In this document: positions 44,201 to 53,719 of the stretch, piece by piece | How the letters are laid out: every line of letters begins with the position of its first letter | Position numbering within the stretch: position 1 is the first letter of the stretch | Origin: Rhizobium leguminosarum | Lineage (GTDB): Bacteria; Pseudomonadota; Alphaproteobacteria; Rhizobiales; Rhizobiaceae | Direction of reading: 5' to 3' | DNA: 64,000 nt | Assembly (NCBI RefSeq): GCF_001679785.1 | Contig: NZ_CP016286.1 | Span: 2,480,001-2,544,000, forward strand | Made by a program: the position numbers and the translations under genes | Notes under the pieces: generated by a model | What the model saw: only the letters and a program-made list of their open reading frames with translations | What the model was told of the DNA's origin: nothing | Database searches by the model: none

Positions 44201-45148
44201 TCAGAACTGGTAGCGACGCATGCGCCGCTGGATGACGAAGAGATAAAGCGAGACGCCGGCGAGGATGATGAGGAACATCACCGTGGCAATCGTCGCGCCC
44301 ATCGAGCGGTCGCCGAGCTGAAGCTGGAAACCAAAGAAGGTGCGGTAGAGCAGCGTGCCGAGAATGTCGGTCGACATGTCAGGCCCGGCAAGTGCGCCCT
44401 GCACTGTATAGACCAGGTCGAAAGCGTTGAAATTGCCGACGAAGGTCAGGATCGAGATGATGCCGATCGCCGGCAGGATGAGCGGCAGCTTGATTTTCCA
44501 GAATTGAGCCCAACCGGTAATGCCGTCGCATTCGGCCGCCTCGATCACCTCTTCGGGGATGCTAAGCAATGCGGCATAGATCAGCATCATCGGAATGCCG
44601 ATATATTGCCAGTTCGAGATCAGCGACACCGCGATCAGCGCCGAACCGGACTTGCCAAGCCAGGGCGCGAACAGGAATTTCAAGCCGATGAGATCGAGCA
44701 TCCAGGGTGCCACGCCCCAGATCGGCGAAAGGATGAGCTTCCAGATGAAGCCGACGATGACGAAGGACAAGAGCGTCGGCAGGAACATCGCTGTGCGGTA
44801 GAAGGCGACGCCGCGCAGCTTCGGCACCGAAAGCAGGGCGGCAAGCGCCACGCCGATCGGGTTCTGCACACACATGTGGATGGCAAAAAAGATCAGGTTG
44901 TTGACCAGCGCATTCCAGAAATCGCGCGCCCAGCGCGCATCGCCGAACAGCACCTTGAAATTCGCCAGTCCGACGAAGGCCGGCTGCCCGTCGATCGTAT
45001 TGTAGAGCGACAACCGAAGTGTTTCGATGAGCGGCAGCACCATGACGGCGGAATAGACGATCAGGGCCGGCAGCATGAAGACGAAGATGTGCCAGCGCAC
45101 CGGGCGCTTGATCGGGACGATATCGGCCGCGTTGTCGGTTTCGCTCAT
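44201..45148 (-). CDS. Sugar ABC transporter permease (MalF-like)
   Basis: 315 aa with six membrane segments, opening WHIFVFMLPALIVYSAVMVLPLIETLRLSLY, a CUT1 first-permease N terminus. The EAA loop is VIEAAECDGITGWAQFWKIKLPLILPA. It is followed closely by the MalG-like gene. A 220-base spacer with two hairpins separates it from the binding-protein gene. Confidence 0.9.
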   Translation of the reverse strand: MSETDNAADIVPIKRPVRWHIFVFMLPALIVYSAVMVLPLIETLRLSLYNTIDGQPAFVGLANFKVLFGDARWARDFWNALVNNLIFFAIHMCVQNPIGVALAALLSVPKLRGVAFYRTAMFLPTLLSFVIVGFIWKLILSPIWGVAPWMLDLIGLKFLFAPWLGKSGSALIAVSLISNWQYIGIPMMLIYAALLSIPEEVIEAAECDGITGWAQFWKIKLPLILPAIGIISILTFVGNFNAFDLVYTVQGALAGPDMSTDILGTLLYRTFFGFQLQLGDRSMGATIATVMFLIILAGVSLYLFVIQRRMRRYQF

Positions 45149-45294
45149 GGCTTTTGCCTGTTCTTGTCGACTGGCTGCAAGGGCAGCACAGGTGGAAAAC
45201 GTTGCGTCTCACCCCTGACCCTCTCTCCGGCAGCGGGGAAAAGGAACGTGCCCTGCTTTGATGCCATGTCGGGCTGGGAGGTCGCTGCGAGTCT

Positions 45295-45319
45295 CCTTCT
45301 CCCTTGAAGCGGGAGAAGG
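45295..45319. other. Intra-operon hairpin A
   Basis: CCTTCTCCC (45295-45303) pairs with GGGAGAAGG (45311-45319). It lies between the binding-protein gene and the permease gene. The sequence resembles common rhizobial intergenic repeats. Confidence 0.7.
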
Positions 45320-45336
45320 TGGCCGGCAGGCCGAAT

Positions 45337-45359
45337 GAGGGGCGGCAACGCCGCCCCTC
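45337..45359. other. Intra-operon hairpin B
   Basis: GAGGGGCGGC (45337-45346) pairs with GCCGCCCCTC (45350-45359) with a three-base loop. On the minus strand it starts about ten bases after the binding-protein stop codon, so it could shield the 3' end of that part of the message. Confidence 0.75.
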
Positions 45360-45368
45360 CACACGCTA

Positions 45369-46628
45369 TCACTTGGCCGGCTTGTACCAGCTGTCGAGGC
45401 CGTCCTGCAGCTTCTTGGCGGCGACCGCAGGCGTATCCGTGCCGTTGATCACGTTGGCCGATTCGACCCAGGTCTCGTTTTCGAGGTTCGGTGTGCCACG
45501 CGACAGGATCTGGTAGGTCGAGCGCACCGTCGACTTGTACGGGCCACGCCAGGAAACGAATTCCTGAGCGAGCGGATCGGACATCTTGACCGGGGTGGAG
45601 TTTAGGCTGAAGAAGCCTGGCAGCGAGTTGGCGTAGATATCGGCGAACTCCGGCGAAGCGACCCAGCTGAGGAACTTCTTGGCTTCCTCAGCATGAGTGC
45701 TCTTTGCGTTCAGGGCAACACCGATATCCGGATGGTCGGAGATGTAGCCCGTGTCGCCTGCCTTCGGAACCGGCGGCGGGAAGGCGCCCATCTTGAATTG
45801 GGCCTGGCTGTTGAACAGCGCGATTTCCCACGAACCGGCAGGATAGATCGCTGCACGGCCGAGCGTGAACAGGTTCTGGCTGTCGGAGTAGGTCTGGGCC
45901 TCGAAGCCATCGCCGAGATAGGGCTTCCACTTGGCAAGCTCTTCATAGGGCTTGACCCATTCGGCATCGGTCAGCTTCTGCTTGCCGGCGATCAGAGCGG
46001 CGCGGCCGTCCTCACCCTTCCAGTAGTTCGGGCCGATGTTCTGGTAGCCCATGGTAGCGGCTTCCCAGAGGTCCTTCGTGCCCATGGCGAGCGGAATGTA
46101 AGTGCCGTCGGCCTTGATCTTGTCGAGCGCTGCGTAGAACTCGTCCTGCGTCTTCGGCACGGAGATGCCGAGCTTGTCGAAGGCATCCTTGTTGTAGATG
46201 AACCCGTGAATGACCGAAGCCATCGGCACGCAGAAGGTCGACTTGCCGTCGTCAGTGCTCCAGGCAGCCTTGGCGACCGGCGAGAAGTTCTCCATGCCAG
46301 GCAGGCTGGTGATGTCGGCGAGCTGCTTCTTGTTGAAGAGTTCGAGCGAGGCATCGAACGGACGGCAGGTGATGATATCGCCTGCGGAGCCGGCATCGAG
46401 CTTGGCGTTCAGCGAGGCGTTGTATTCGGTCGGCGCGGTCGGCGAGAAGACGATCTTGATGCCCGGGTTCTTGGCTTCGAAGGCCGGGATGATCTTTTCC
46501 TGCCAGATCTGCAGGTCGTCGTTACGCCAGCTTTCGACAGTCAGCGTGACGTCGGCGGCATGGACGAGGCCCGCTGAAGTCAGCAGACTGGAGGCAAGCA
46601 GCAAGCTTTTCAGAGCAGTGTTTTTCAT
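45369..46628 (-). CDS. Sugar ABC transporter substrate-binding protein
   Basis: 419 aa. ATG 46628 is preceded by GGAGAGGG and begins a normal signal peptide (MKNTALKSLLLASSLLTSAGLVHA). The mature part is a CUT1 binding protein: VTLTVESWRNDDLQIWQEKIIPAFEAKNPGIKI, DIITCRPFDASLELF, and a ligand-site Trp-rich region (TKDLWEAATMGYQN, PAGSWEIALF). It delivers an oligosaccharide or amino sugar to the permeases. Divergent kinase and GntR genes support an amino-sugar ligand such as GlcNAc (inference). The long upstream frame to 46976 is rejected. Confidence 0.9.
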   Translation of the reverse strand: MKNTALKSLLLASSLLTSAGLVHAADVTLTVESWRNDDLQIWQEKIIPAFEAKNPGIKIVFSPTAPTEYNASLNAKLDAGSAGDIITCRPFDASLELFNKKQLADITSLPGMENFSPVAKAAWSTDDGKSTFCVPMASVIHGFIYNKDAFDKLGISVPKTQDEFYAALDKIKADGTYIPLAMGTKDLWEAATMGYQNIGPNYWKGEDGRAALIAGKQKLTDAEWVKPYEELAKWKPYLGDGFEAQTYSDSQNLFTLGRAAIYPAGSWEIALFNSQAQFKMGAFPPPVPKAGDTGYISDHPDIGVALNAKSTHAEEAKKFLSWVASPEFADIYANSLPGFFSLNSTPVKMSDPLAQEFVSWRGPYKSTVRSTYQILSRGTPNLENETWVESANVINGTDTPAVAAKKLQDGLDSWYKPAK

Positions 46629-47158
46629 TTCCCTCTCCTGTTTTAAAGCGCCGCGAGGCGCTGTTTTCGATCTGGAACAAGCAATTGGCGTGTTTGAAGC
46701 AGCACCCAACGCCCCTTGGAGGACCGCCAGCAATGCCGGTCCCGAAAGCTCAACGGACACGAAGGCGGACGCCTGCGGCCGAACTGCGCGCCTTCCCGGC
46801 GGCTGCACCGGGGTGGCAAAATGGCGGGGAAAGCCGATAGATGCCTGACCTTCACCACCAGCTTGACTGGCCGGCGGGTCGTCATCTCGATCATCCTCGA
46901 AGCGGTTCCGGCTTTGTTTAACTGCCGGTTTTCGTAGGCCTCGAAGTGCTGTTCCCTTTTGCCGAATTAAGGCCAAAAAAATACCAATTGTCCAGCCGAA
47001 TTTAACTTTTTGGCCGGATAAAATTGATTAAAAAATTTTATCTATTAAAATCAATAAGATAAAAAGATGAATTTTCTCCATCATTCCCACTTGGTAAATG
47101 GTATTTTTTTGGTATTGTATTGAAAACCATGGGGAACGGCATATTCGGAGGCCCGATG
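46629..47158. other. 530-base divergent control region of the sugar genes
   Basis: The left two-thirds (to about 46970) is ordinary GC-rich sequence with no credible gene. From 46975 to 47125 it becomes strongly AT-rich, and probably contains both divergent promoters. TGGTAT occurs at 47099-47104 and again at 47110-47115, one helical turn apart, with TGGTAA at 47092-47097 and ACCA at 47126-47129. Confidence 0.6.
47092..47129. promoter_or_regulatory. Candidate GntR operator: TGGTAT repeats
   Basis: TGGTAA (47092), TGGTAT (47099) and TGGTAT (47110) run in the same direction, and TGGT at 47110-47113 is also complementary to ACCA at 47126-47129. GntR/HutC regulators often use GGT/ACC half sites. 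The regulator gene is two genes downstream. Confidence 0.45.
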
Positions 47159-48040
47159 ATGGAGCTTGCAATCGGCATAGACGGCGGCGGAACGAGCTGC
47201 CGGGCCGCAGTCGCGGACAGGAACGGCAATGTCATCGGCCGCGGCAAATCAGGCCCTGCCAACATCCTGTCGGATCTGGAAAACTCTCTTCTCAATATCG
47301 TCGAATCCGCCCGGCAGGCGCTAAGCGATGCCGGGCTTGCCGCTGAAACCCTTTCCTCTGTCGCAGCGGTCGTCGGCGTCGCAGGCGCCAATGTCGGCGA
47401 TTACGGCAGGCGAATCGAAAAGGCCCTGCCCTTTGCCGAGGGCCGCGTCGTCACCGATGCGCTGATCGCCCTGCAGGGTGCGCTCAGCAATGCCGACGGC
47501 ATCGTCGGCGCCTTCGGCACAGGCTCGGTCTATAATGCCCGCAAGGATGGCCGGCTGAACGGCATCGGCGGCTGGGGTTTCGTTGTCGGCGACCAGGCAA
47601 GCGGTGCCCGCCTGGGCCGCGACCTGCTGGAACGATCACTGTTTGCCCATGACGGCGTGCGCCCGGCATCGCCGATCACCGACGCGGTCATGACCGAATA
47701 CGACAATGATCCCGAGCGCATCGTCGAATTCGCCCATTCGGCAAGACCGAAGGATTTTGCCCGTTACGCCCCCACCGTCTTCGAACATGCGGCTAAGGGC
47801 GATGCCGTGGCAGTCGGCATCGTCACGGATGCGGCAACGGCGATCGGCGAAAGTCTCGAAGCGCTGCTCTGGCCCGAATGCCCGTCGATCTGCCTGCTCG
47901 GCGGTCTTGCCGAAGCCTACGAGCCGTGGCTTTCCGAACGCTACAAGCCCCTGCTTACCAGACCGAAGGGCGATGCCCTGCAGGGCGCGGTGGAACTTGC
48001 GGTCAAGCTGCTCAACAACAGGCAGAGAGGTGCGGCATGA
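47159..48040 (+). CDS. BadF/BadG-family kinase, N-acetylglucosamine kinase-like
   Basis: 293 aa from ATG 47159, seven bases after a CGGAGG site; ATG 47156 and earlier starts are possible. The ASKHA ATPase motifs are IGIDGGGTSCRAAVADRNG (phosphate 1), TDALIALQGAL, GTGSVYNARKDG (phosphate 2) and GGWGFVVGDQASGARLGRDLL. This arrangement is that of eukaryote-like GlcNAc kinases and related glucosamine kinases. It would phosphorylate the sugar imported by the divergent ABC system. No nagA or nagB is in the window. The stop overlaps the regulator start (ATGA). Confidence 0.85.
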   Translation: MELAIGIDGGGTSCRAAVADRNGNVIGRGKSGPANILSDLENSLLNIVESARQALSDAGLAAETLSSVAAVVGVAGANVGDYGRRIEKALPFAEGRVVTDALIALQGALSNADGIVGAFGTGSVYNARKDGRLNGIGGWGFVVGDQASGARLGRDLLERSLFAHDGVRPASPITDAVMTEYDNDPERIVEFAHSARPKDFARYAPTVFEHAAKGDAVAVGIVTDAATAIGESLEALLWPECPSICLLGGLAEAYEPWLSERYKPLLTRPKGDALQGAVELAVKLLNNRQRGAA

Positions 48041-48801
48041 CCGACGACCTCGCCACCCTCCTTTCCCTGGAGCGCCTGCAGGCAGCCGGCACAGGTCCGC
48101 TCTACGTCAAGCTGCGCCGCACACTCGAAGGAGCCGTGCGCACCGGCACGCTCGGGCACGGCGATGCGCTGCCGCCGGAACGCGACATCGCCGAATTCGC
48201 CGCCGTCAGCCGCGTCACCGTGCGCAAGGCGATCGATGAACTCGTCGCCGATGGCCTGTTGGTGCGCCGTCACGGTTCCGGCACCTTCGTCGCCAAGCCG
48301 GTCTCCAAGGTCGAGCAGCGCCTGTCGCAGCTCACTTCCTTCACCGAGGACATGGCCCGCCGCGGCATGTCCTCCCGCTCCGAATGGCTGCACAAAGGCG
48401 TCCACACCCCCTCGCCCGACGAGATGATGATCCTTGGCCTCGGCACCGACGTCAAGGTTTCGCGCCTTTCCCGCCTGCGGATTGCCGACGACCAGCCGCT
48501 GGCGATCGAGAATGCCAGCGTCTCCGGCGAATTCCTGCCCGATCCCTCGGCCGTCACCAATTCGCTCTATGCCGAACTCGAACGCCTCCAGGTCCGCCCG
48601 GTGCGCGCGGTGCAGCGCATCTCGGCCACCAATATGAAGGAAGCCGACGCCCAGCTTCTCGGCGTTTCCGCGGGTGCGGCCGGCCTGTCGATCGAGCGTA
48701 TCTCCTATCTCGGCTCCGGCCGCGCCGTCGAATTCACCCGCTCGCTCTATCGCGGCGACGCCTATGACTTTGTCGCGGAGCTGACAATCGCAGTGACGTG
48801 A
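48037..48801 (+). CDS. GntR-family transcriptional regulator, HutC subfamily
   Basis: 254 aa. The winged helix is LYVKLRRTLEGAVRTGTLGHGDALPPERDIAEFAAVSRVTVRKAIDEL, near residues 24-75. The C-terminal UTRA domain (SRLRIADDQPLAIENASVSG and YLGSGRAVEFTRSLYRGDAYDF) binds a small effector such as an amino-sugar phosphate. It is coupled to the kinase gene and probably represses the divergent ABC operon and its own, using the TGGTAT repeats upstream (inference). Confidence 0.9.
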   Translation: MTDDLATLLSLERLQAAGTGPLYVKLRRTLEGAVRTGTLGHGDALPPERDIAEFAAVSRVTVRKAIDELVADGLLVRRHGSGTFVAKPVSKVEQRLSQLTSFTEDMARRGMSSRSEWLHKGVHTPSPDEMMILGLGTDVKVSRLSRLRIADDQPLAIENASVSGEFLPDPSAVTNSLYAELERLQVRPVRAVQRISATNMKEADAQLLGVSAGAAGLSIERISYLGSGRAVEFTRSLYRGDAYDFVAELTIAVT

Positions 48802-48814
48802 GAGGCTTGAATTT

Positions 48815-48840
48815 ATCCGAATTATACGTATAATTCGGAT
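48815..48840. promoter_or_regulatory. Perfect 26-bp palindrome, operator of the toxin-antitoxin operon
   Basis: ATCCGAATTATAC (48815-48827) is followed at once by its exact reverse complement to 48840. It lies 22 bases before the antitoxin ATG, and is AT-rich enough to overlap the -10 region. Type II antitoxins bind such palindromes to repress their own operon. Confidence 0.85.
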
Positions 48841-48862
48841 ATCGTAAGTTGGAACGGGTAAG

Positions 48863-49117
48863 ATGGCTCAGACCACGGCTCTGGAATTTCAGCGTAAATT
48901 CGGCAAATTCCAGCATCAGGCGCAACGTGAACCTGTCGAGATCACCCGGCATGGCCGTCGTGAATTCATCCTCATGTCCGCGGAACACTATGATTGGCTG
49001 AAGGCCGCCGCGCAACGGACGCACAAAACCGCCGATGCCCTCTCTGTCGTCATCGATGCCGTCGAGCGCGCAGAGATGGATCCTGCCCACGCTCCTCTTG
49101 ATGAATTGCTGAAATAA
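48863..49117 (+). CDS. Type II antitoxin, Phd/YefM-like
   Basis: 84 aa. It reads EFQRKFGKFQHQAQREPVEITRHGRREFILMSAEHYDWL, the Phd/YefM pattern of an N-terminal DNA-binding fold with an extended acidic C-terminal tail (ERAEMDPAHAPLDELLK) that would wrap the toxin. A perfect palindrome stands directly upstream. The toxin gene starts six bases after its stop. Confidence 0.85.
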   Translation: MAQTTALEFQRKFGKFQHQAQREPVEITRHGRREFILMSAEHYDWLKAAAQRTHKTADALSVVIDAVERAEMDPAHAPLDELLK

Positions 49118-49123
49118 TATCGT

Positions 49124-49552
49124 ATGGCGTCGATTCCCGAACCGAGGCCGGGCTTGGTCGTGCGCTACGATTACCTCTGGTCGCGCGAAGCATTGGCGGG
49201 TCGCGACCAGGGCAAGGACAGACCAGCCTGTCTCGTCGCGGCAAGCGATAGCCTCGCCAATCCCCGCTACGTCGTTCTGTTGCCGATCACGCACACCCCG
49301 CCTTCAGGCGAAACTGTCGGAATCGAAATCCCGCCGAAGGTGAAGCAGGCAATCGGTCTGGATGATGAGCCGAGTTGGGTTATCATCTCGGAATACAATA
49401 TCGATGAATGGCCGAATGGCGGACTTTCGCCGGTGCCGGGCAGCGGAGGAATACTCGCTTATGGCTTCATTCCGCCTGGACTTTTTGCAACGATTAAGGC
49501 GAGATTTCTTGACCTCGCCAAGGCAAAGAAAACTGAGCCCGTTCGCCGCTAA
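49124..49552 (+). CDS. Type II toxin, PemK/MazF-like
   Basis: 142 aa, longer than MazF (about 111). The PemK core is EPRPGLVVRYDYLWSREALAGRDQGKDRPACLVA followed by RYVVLLPITHTPPSGETVGIEI, the SH3-like barrel of mRNA endoribonucleases. The extra length lies mainly in the loop after the first strand and in the Lys-rich C terminus. Its stop codon falls inside a dispersed repeat (49550-49657), so insertion of the repeat may have set the present C terminus. The identification is good by core motifs; activity is not shown. Confidence 0.82.
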   Translation: MASIPEPRPGLVVRYDYLWSREALAGRDQGKDRPACLVAASDSLANPRYVVLLPITHTPPSGETVGIEIPPKVKQAIGLDDEPSWVIISEYNIDEWPNGGLSPVPGSGGILAYGFIPPGLFATIKARFLDLAKAKKTEPVRR

Positions 49553-49657
49553 AGCGTGTCGCAACCCTTCAGATTCGCTCCTCGCCCTTTAGGTCTTTGT
49601 TTTTATGCATGTCGTTACCGCGAAACCGCCGCTAACTTTTGTGCGACCTGCTCCAGG
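49550..49657. repeat. Dispersed palindromic repeat, copy 2 (inverted)
   Basis: It runs from TAAAGCGTGTCGC to GACCTGCTCCAGG and matches the reverse complement of 24321-24427 over its length, sharing blocks such as TTCAGATTCGCTCC and GTCTTTGTTTTTA. Its first three bases are the toxin's stop codon. Confidence 0.8.
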
Positions 49658-49701
49658 TTAAGTTCAGCGATATGATTTTCACATTCATTTTCAAAAACAT
49701 G

Positions 49702-49730
49702 AAGCCGGAAAGTGAATCACTTTCCGGCTT
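49702..49730. terminator. Terminator of metH
   Basis: AAGCCGGAAAGT (49702-49713) pairs exactly with ACTTTCCGGCTT (49719-49730), five-base loop. On the minus strand CATGTTTTTG follows. It lies 46 bases after the metH stop. Confidence 0.85.
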
Positions 49731-49776
49731 CCTCGTTTCTTGAATCACTTTATCAGCGGACGACGCCAAACGGCTG

Positions 49777-52700
49777 TTACGCCGCATCCTCTATCTCGGT
49801 TTCGGCCTTGCGCGGCACATAGTTCAGCACCGGTCCGAGCCAGCGCTCGACTTCAGACACCGCCATCTGCTTGCGCGCCGCATAATCCTCGACTTGATCG
49901 CGCTCCACCTTGGCGACGCCGAAATAATAGGAGTCGGGATGGCCGATATAGAGGCCGGAGACCGAGGAGCCGGGCCACATCGCATAGCTCTCCGTCAGCT
50001 TGACGCCGGCCGCTTTTTCAGCGTCGAGTAGCTTGAAGAGTGTTGCCTTTTCGGTGTGGTCGGGCTGGGCGGGATAACCGGGCGCCGGGCGGATGCCGGC
50101 ATAGGCTTCGGTGATGAGATCCTCTTTGCTGAGCGTCTCGTCCTTGGCATAGCCCCAGTATTCGCGTCGCACCTGCTCGTGCATGCGCTCGGCAAAGGCT
50201 TCGGCGAAGCGGTCGGCCAGCGCCTTGACGAGGATCGAGGAATAGTCGTCGTTCGCCCGCGCGAAACGCTCGGCGATGGCGATTTCCTCGATACCGGCCG
50301 TCACCACGAAGCCGCCGACATAATCCTGAACACCGCTTGAAACCGGCGCAACGAAATCGGAGAGCGCCACGTTCGGCCGCCCGTCCCGCTTGGAAAGCTG
50401 CTGGCGCAATGTGTAGAAGGTGGCCAGTTCCTGCTTACGGCTCTCGTCCGTGAACAGCCGGATGTCGTCGCCGACAACGCCGGCCGGCCAGAAGCCGATG
50501 ACGGCGCGCGGGCGGAACCACTTCTCGTCGATGATCTTCTTGAGCATCGCCTGCGCATCGGCCCAGAGCGCGCGCGCTGCCTCACCCTGCTTCTCGTCTT
50601 CGAGAATGGCAGGGTAGCGGCCGCGCAACTCCCAGGTCTGGAAGAACGGCGTCCAGTCGATATATTTGGCAAGCTCGGCCAGATCGTAATCCTCGAACAC
50701 CCGCGTGCCGAAGAATTGCGGCTTCACGGGCTGATGGGCAGACCAGTCGATCTTGTGGGCATTCTCTCGAGCCCGGGGCAACGGCAAGCGCACCTTCTCG
50801 GCCTCGCTGCGCGCATGGGCGGCCGCCACCTTGGCATATTCGGCGCGAATGTCGTCGACATAGCCCTGGCGGCTCTCCGGTGACAGCAGAGCCGAGACGA
50901 CGCCGACGGCGCGGCTCGCATCGGTCACGTAGATCGTCTGCCCCTTGTTGTAGCCGGGATGAATCTTCACGGCCGTATGCACGCGGCTGGTCGTTGCCCC
51001 GCCGATCAGCAGCGGGATCTCGAAGCCCTGCCGCTCCATTTCGGCCGCGACATGCACCATCTCGTCGAGCGACGGCGTGATCAGGCCGGAAAGGCCAATG
51101 ACATCGACCTTTTCGGCAATCGCCGTTTCGAGGATCTTCGTCGCCGGCACCATGACGCCGAGGTCGACGATCTCGTAATTGTTGCAGGCAAGCACGACGC
51201 CGACGATGTTCTTGCCGATATCGTGCACATCGCCCTTGACCGTCGCCATCAGGATCTTGCCGGCCGACCGGCGTTCCTCGCCGCCGTTGAGGCGCTTTTC
51301 CTCTTCCATGTAGGGCAGCAGCACGGCGACCGCCTGCTTCATCACGCGCGCCGACTTCACCACCTGCGGCAGGAACATCTTGCCCGAGCCGAACAGGTCA
51401 CCGACGACGTTCATGCCGGCCATCAGCGGCCCTTCGATGACGTGCAGCGGCCGCGCGGCCTGCAGGCGCGCCTCTTCGGTATCGGCCTCGATATATTCGG
51501 TAATGCCGTTGACCAGCGCATGCTCGAGACGCTTCTCGACGCTCCATTCGCGCCAGGAAAGATCCTGGACGCGGCCTTCGCGTGCGGCGCCGCCACGGAA
51601 TTTCTCCGCCACTTCGAGCAGCCGCTCGGTACCATCAGGACGGCGGTTCAGCACCACGTCCTCGCAGGCCTCACGCAGCTCGGGATCGATATTGTCGTAG
51701 ACGGCAAGCTGGCCGGCATTGACGATGCCCATGTCCATGCCCGCCTGGATGGCGTGGTAGAGGAACACGGCATGCATTGCCTCGCGCACCGGCTCGTTGC
51801 CGCGGAACGAGAAGGACAGGTTCGAAACACCGCCCGAAATGTGTACCAGCGGCATGCGCTCGCGGATCGTCCGCGTCGCCTCGATGAAGTCGACGCCGTA
51901 GTTGTTGTGCTCTTCGATGCCGGTCGCGACCGCGAAGATGTTCGGGTCGAAAATGATATCCTCGGGCGGATAGCCGATCTTTTCGGTCAGCAGCTTGTAG
52001 GCGCGTGTGCAGATATCAACCTTGCGCTCATAGCTGTCCGCCTGCCCCGTTTCGTCGAAGGCCATAACGACGACGGCCGCACCATAATTGTGCAACAGCC
52101 GAGCCTGGGCGAGGAAATTCTCCTCGCCTTCCTTCAGCGAGATCGAGTTGACGATCGGCTTGCCCTGGACGCGCTTCAGGCCGGATTCGATGATCGAGAA
52201 TTTCGACGAGTCGATCATGACAGGCACACGGGCGATGTCAGGCTCGGCGCCGATCAGGTTGAGGAATTCGACCATCGCCTTTTCGGAATCGATCAGGCCT
52301 TCGTCCATGTTGATGTCGATCACCTGCGCGCCGTTCTCGACCTGGTCGCGGGCGACATCGAGCGCTGCGGTGAAATCGGCATTGGTGATCAGCTTGCGGA
52401 AGCGGGCCGAGCCGGTGACGTTGGTGCGCTCGCCGACACTGACGAAGGGAATGTCCTTCGTCAGTTCGAAGGGTTCGAGGCCCGACAGCGACATGAAGGG
52501 GCGATGCTCGGGAATCGGCCGTGGCTTGTATTTGGCAACGGTCTCGGCGATCGCCTTGATATGCTCCGGCGTCGAGCCGCAGCAGCCGCCGACGATGTTG
52601 ACGAGGCCCTCGCGAGCAAAGCCGTCGATCTGCGCCGCCATCAGCTCCGGCGTTTCGTCATACTGGCCGAACTCGTTCGGCAGGCCGGCATTCGGATAGG

Positions 52701-53550
52701 CGCAGATGAAGGTATCGGCAACACCCGAAAGCTCCTGCAGGTGCGGGCGCATCGCATTGGCGCCAAGCGCGCAGTTGAGCCCGATCGTGAAGGGATTGGC
52801 ATGGCGCACCGAATTCCAGAAGGCCGATGGCGTCTGGCCGGACAGCGTGCGGCCGGAAAGATCGGTAATCGTGCCCGAGATCATCACCGGCAGGCGCACG
52901 CCCTTGGCCTCGAAGCGCTCCTCGCAGGCAAAGATCGCAGCCTTGGCGTTCAGCGTGTCGAAGATCGTCTCGATGAGGATGATGTCGGCGCCACCGTCGA
53001 TCAGCCCGTCGATCTGCTCGCCATAGGCGGAACGCAGATCGTCGAAGGTGACGGCGCGGAAGCCGGGATTGTTGACGTCGGGCGAGATCGAGGCGGTGCG
53101 GTTGGTCGGCCCGATGGCGCCGGCGACGAAGCGGCGGCGGCCATCCTCACGCTCGGCGCGCTGTGCTGCCCGGCGCACGATCTCGGCACCTTCCTTGTTG
53201 AGGTCGTAGACAGCACCTTCCATCTCGTAATCGGCCTGCGCGATGCGGGTCGAGGAGAAGGTGTTGGTCTCGAGAATATCGGCGCCGGCCTTGGCGTATC
53301 TATAGTGGATCTCTTCGATCGCGTCCGGCTGGGTCAGGATCAGAAGGTCGTTATTGCCCTTCTGGTGACAGGCGCAGCCGATGAAGCGCGTTCCGCGAAA
53401 CTGGTCTTCGTCATAGCCGAGCCCCTGGATCTGCGTGCCCATGGCGCCGTCCAGAACAAGGATGCGTTCGCTCGCGGCTTGTTTCAAAGCTGCGAAAACT
53501 TCACTGCCGTCACGTTTGCCCGTTTCCGGACCAAAGAGATTGTCAAACAC
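49777..53550 (-). CDS. metH: Cobalamin-dependent methionine synthase
   Basis: 1257 aa, the full four-module length. The order is: homocysteine-binding barrel ([13 protein letters not shown] at the start, zinc Cys in GLNCALG and [11 protein letters not shown] near 310); pterin-binding barrel ([17 protein letters not shown] near 370); cobalamin domain with the His ligand in [17 protein letters not shown] near 765; and the SAM-binding activation domain with [15 protein letters not shown] near 1175. It moves a methyl group from 5-methyl-THF to homocysteine. GTG 53550 is chosen because AAGGAG lies ahead of it; the longer frame to 53592 would begin inside the palindromic operator. Regulation by the SahR-like protein is likely. 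Confidence 0.96.
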   Translation of the reverse strand: MFDNLFGPETGKRDGSEVFAALKQAASERILVLDGAMGTQIQGLGYDEDQFRGTRFIGCACHQKGNNDLLILTQPDAIEEIHYRYAKAGADILETNTFSSTRIAQADYEMEGAVYDLNKEGAEIVRRAAQRAEREDGRRRFVAGAIGPTNRTASISPDVNNPGFRAVTFDDLRSAYGEQIDGLIDGGADIILIETIFDTLNAKAAIFACEERFEAKGVRLPVMISGTITDLSGRTLSGQTPSAFWNSVRHANPFTIGLNCALGANAMRPHLQELSGVADTFICAYPNAGLPNEFGQYDETPELMAAQIDGFAREGLVNIVGGCCGSTPEHIKAIAETVAKYKPRPIPEHRPFMSLSGLEPFELTKDIPFVSVGERTNVTGSARFRKLITNADFTAALDVARDQVENGAQVIDINMDEGLIDSEKAMVEFLNLIGAEPDIARVPVMIDSSKFSIIESGLKRVQGKPIVNSISLKEGEENFLAQARLLHNYGAAVVVMAFDETGQADSYERKVDICTRAYKLLTEKIGYPPEDIIFDPNIFAVATGIEEHNNYGVDFIEATRTIRERMPLVHISGGVSNLSFSFRGNEPVREAMHAVFLYHAIQAGMDMGIVNAGQLAVYDNIDPELREACEDVVLNRRPDGTERLLEVAEKFRGGAAREGRVQDLSWREWSVEKRLEHALVNGITEYIEADTEEARLQAARPLHVIEGPLMAGMNVVGDLFGSGKMFLPQVVKSARVMKQAVAVLLPYMEEEKRLNGGEERRSAGKILMATVKGDVHDIGKNIVGVVLACNNYEIVDLGVMVPATKILETAIAEKVDVIGLSGLITPSLDEMVHVAAEMERQGFEIPLLIGGATTSRVHTAVKIHPGYNKGQTIYVTDASRAVGVVSALLSPESRQGYVDDIRAEYAKVAAAHARSEAEKVRLPLPRARENAHKIDWSAHQPVKPQFFGTRVFEDYDLAELAKYIDWTPFFQTWELRGRYPAILEDEKQGEAARALWADAQAMLKKIIDEKWFRPRAVIGFWPAGVVGDDIRLFTDESRKQELATFYTLRQQLSKRDGRPNVALSDFVAPVSSGVQDYVGGFVVTAGIEEIAIAERFARANDDYSSILVKALADRFAEAFAERMHEQVRREYWGYAKDETLSKEDLITEAYAGIRPAPGYPAQPDHTEKATLFKLLDAEKAAGVKLTESYAMWPGSSVSGLYIGHPDSYYFGVAKVERDQVEDYAARKQMAVSEVERWLGPVLNYVPRKAETEIEDAA

Positions 53551-53590
53551 GGGAGGGCTCCTTGACGTCGTAAGACCAGACTTCCAAATC

Positions 53591-53610
53591 ACATAAAGAT
53601 ATCTTTATGT
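53591..53610. promoter_or_regulatory. Perfect 20-bp palindromic operator before metH (SahR-like site)
   Basis: ACATAAAGATATCTTTATGT is fully symmetrical and contains the same 16-base core as the site before the regulator-metF operon. It starts about 40 bases upstream of the metH GTG. Its occurrence at two methionine-cycle genes 37 kb apart argues for one regulon. Confidence 0.8.
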
Positions 53611-53719
53611 CAATATATGTCTGTCGATTTCGTGCTTTGCAAATCTCGCCGGATGACAGACTCGCATGACGCCTATATAGGCGTTTACAACGCTTTGTGC
53701 ACGAAATCGGAGGAGCATC

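Noticed and set aside
45190..45368. Small gene between the sugar binding protein and permease
   Set aside because: The spacer is dominated by two hairpins and repeat-like sequence; no frame has a start site or meaningful product.
50959..53565. 868-codon open frame on the plus strand
   Set aside because: It lies exactly antisense to metH, whose motifs are unmistakable. Long antisense frames are common in GC-rich genes.
53551..53592. Longer metH start
   Set aside because: It would begin inside the palindromic operator and adds residues unlike MetH; GTG 53550 has a proper ribosome binding site.
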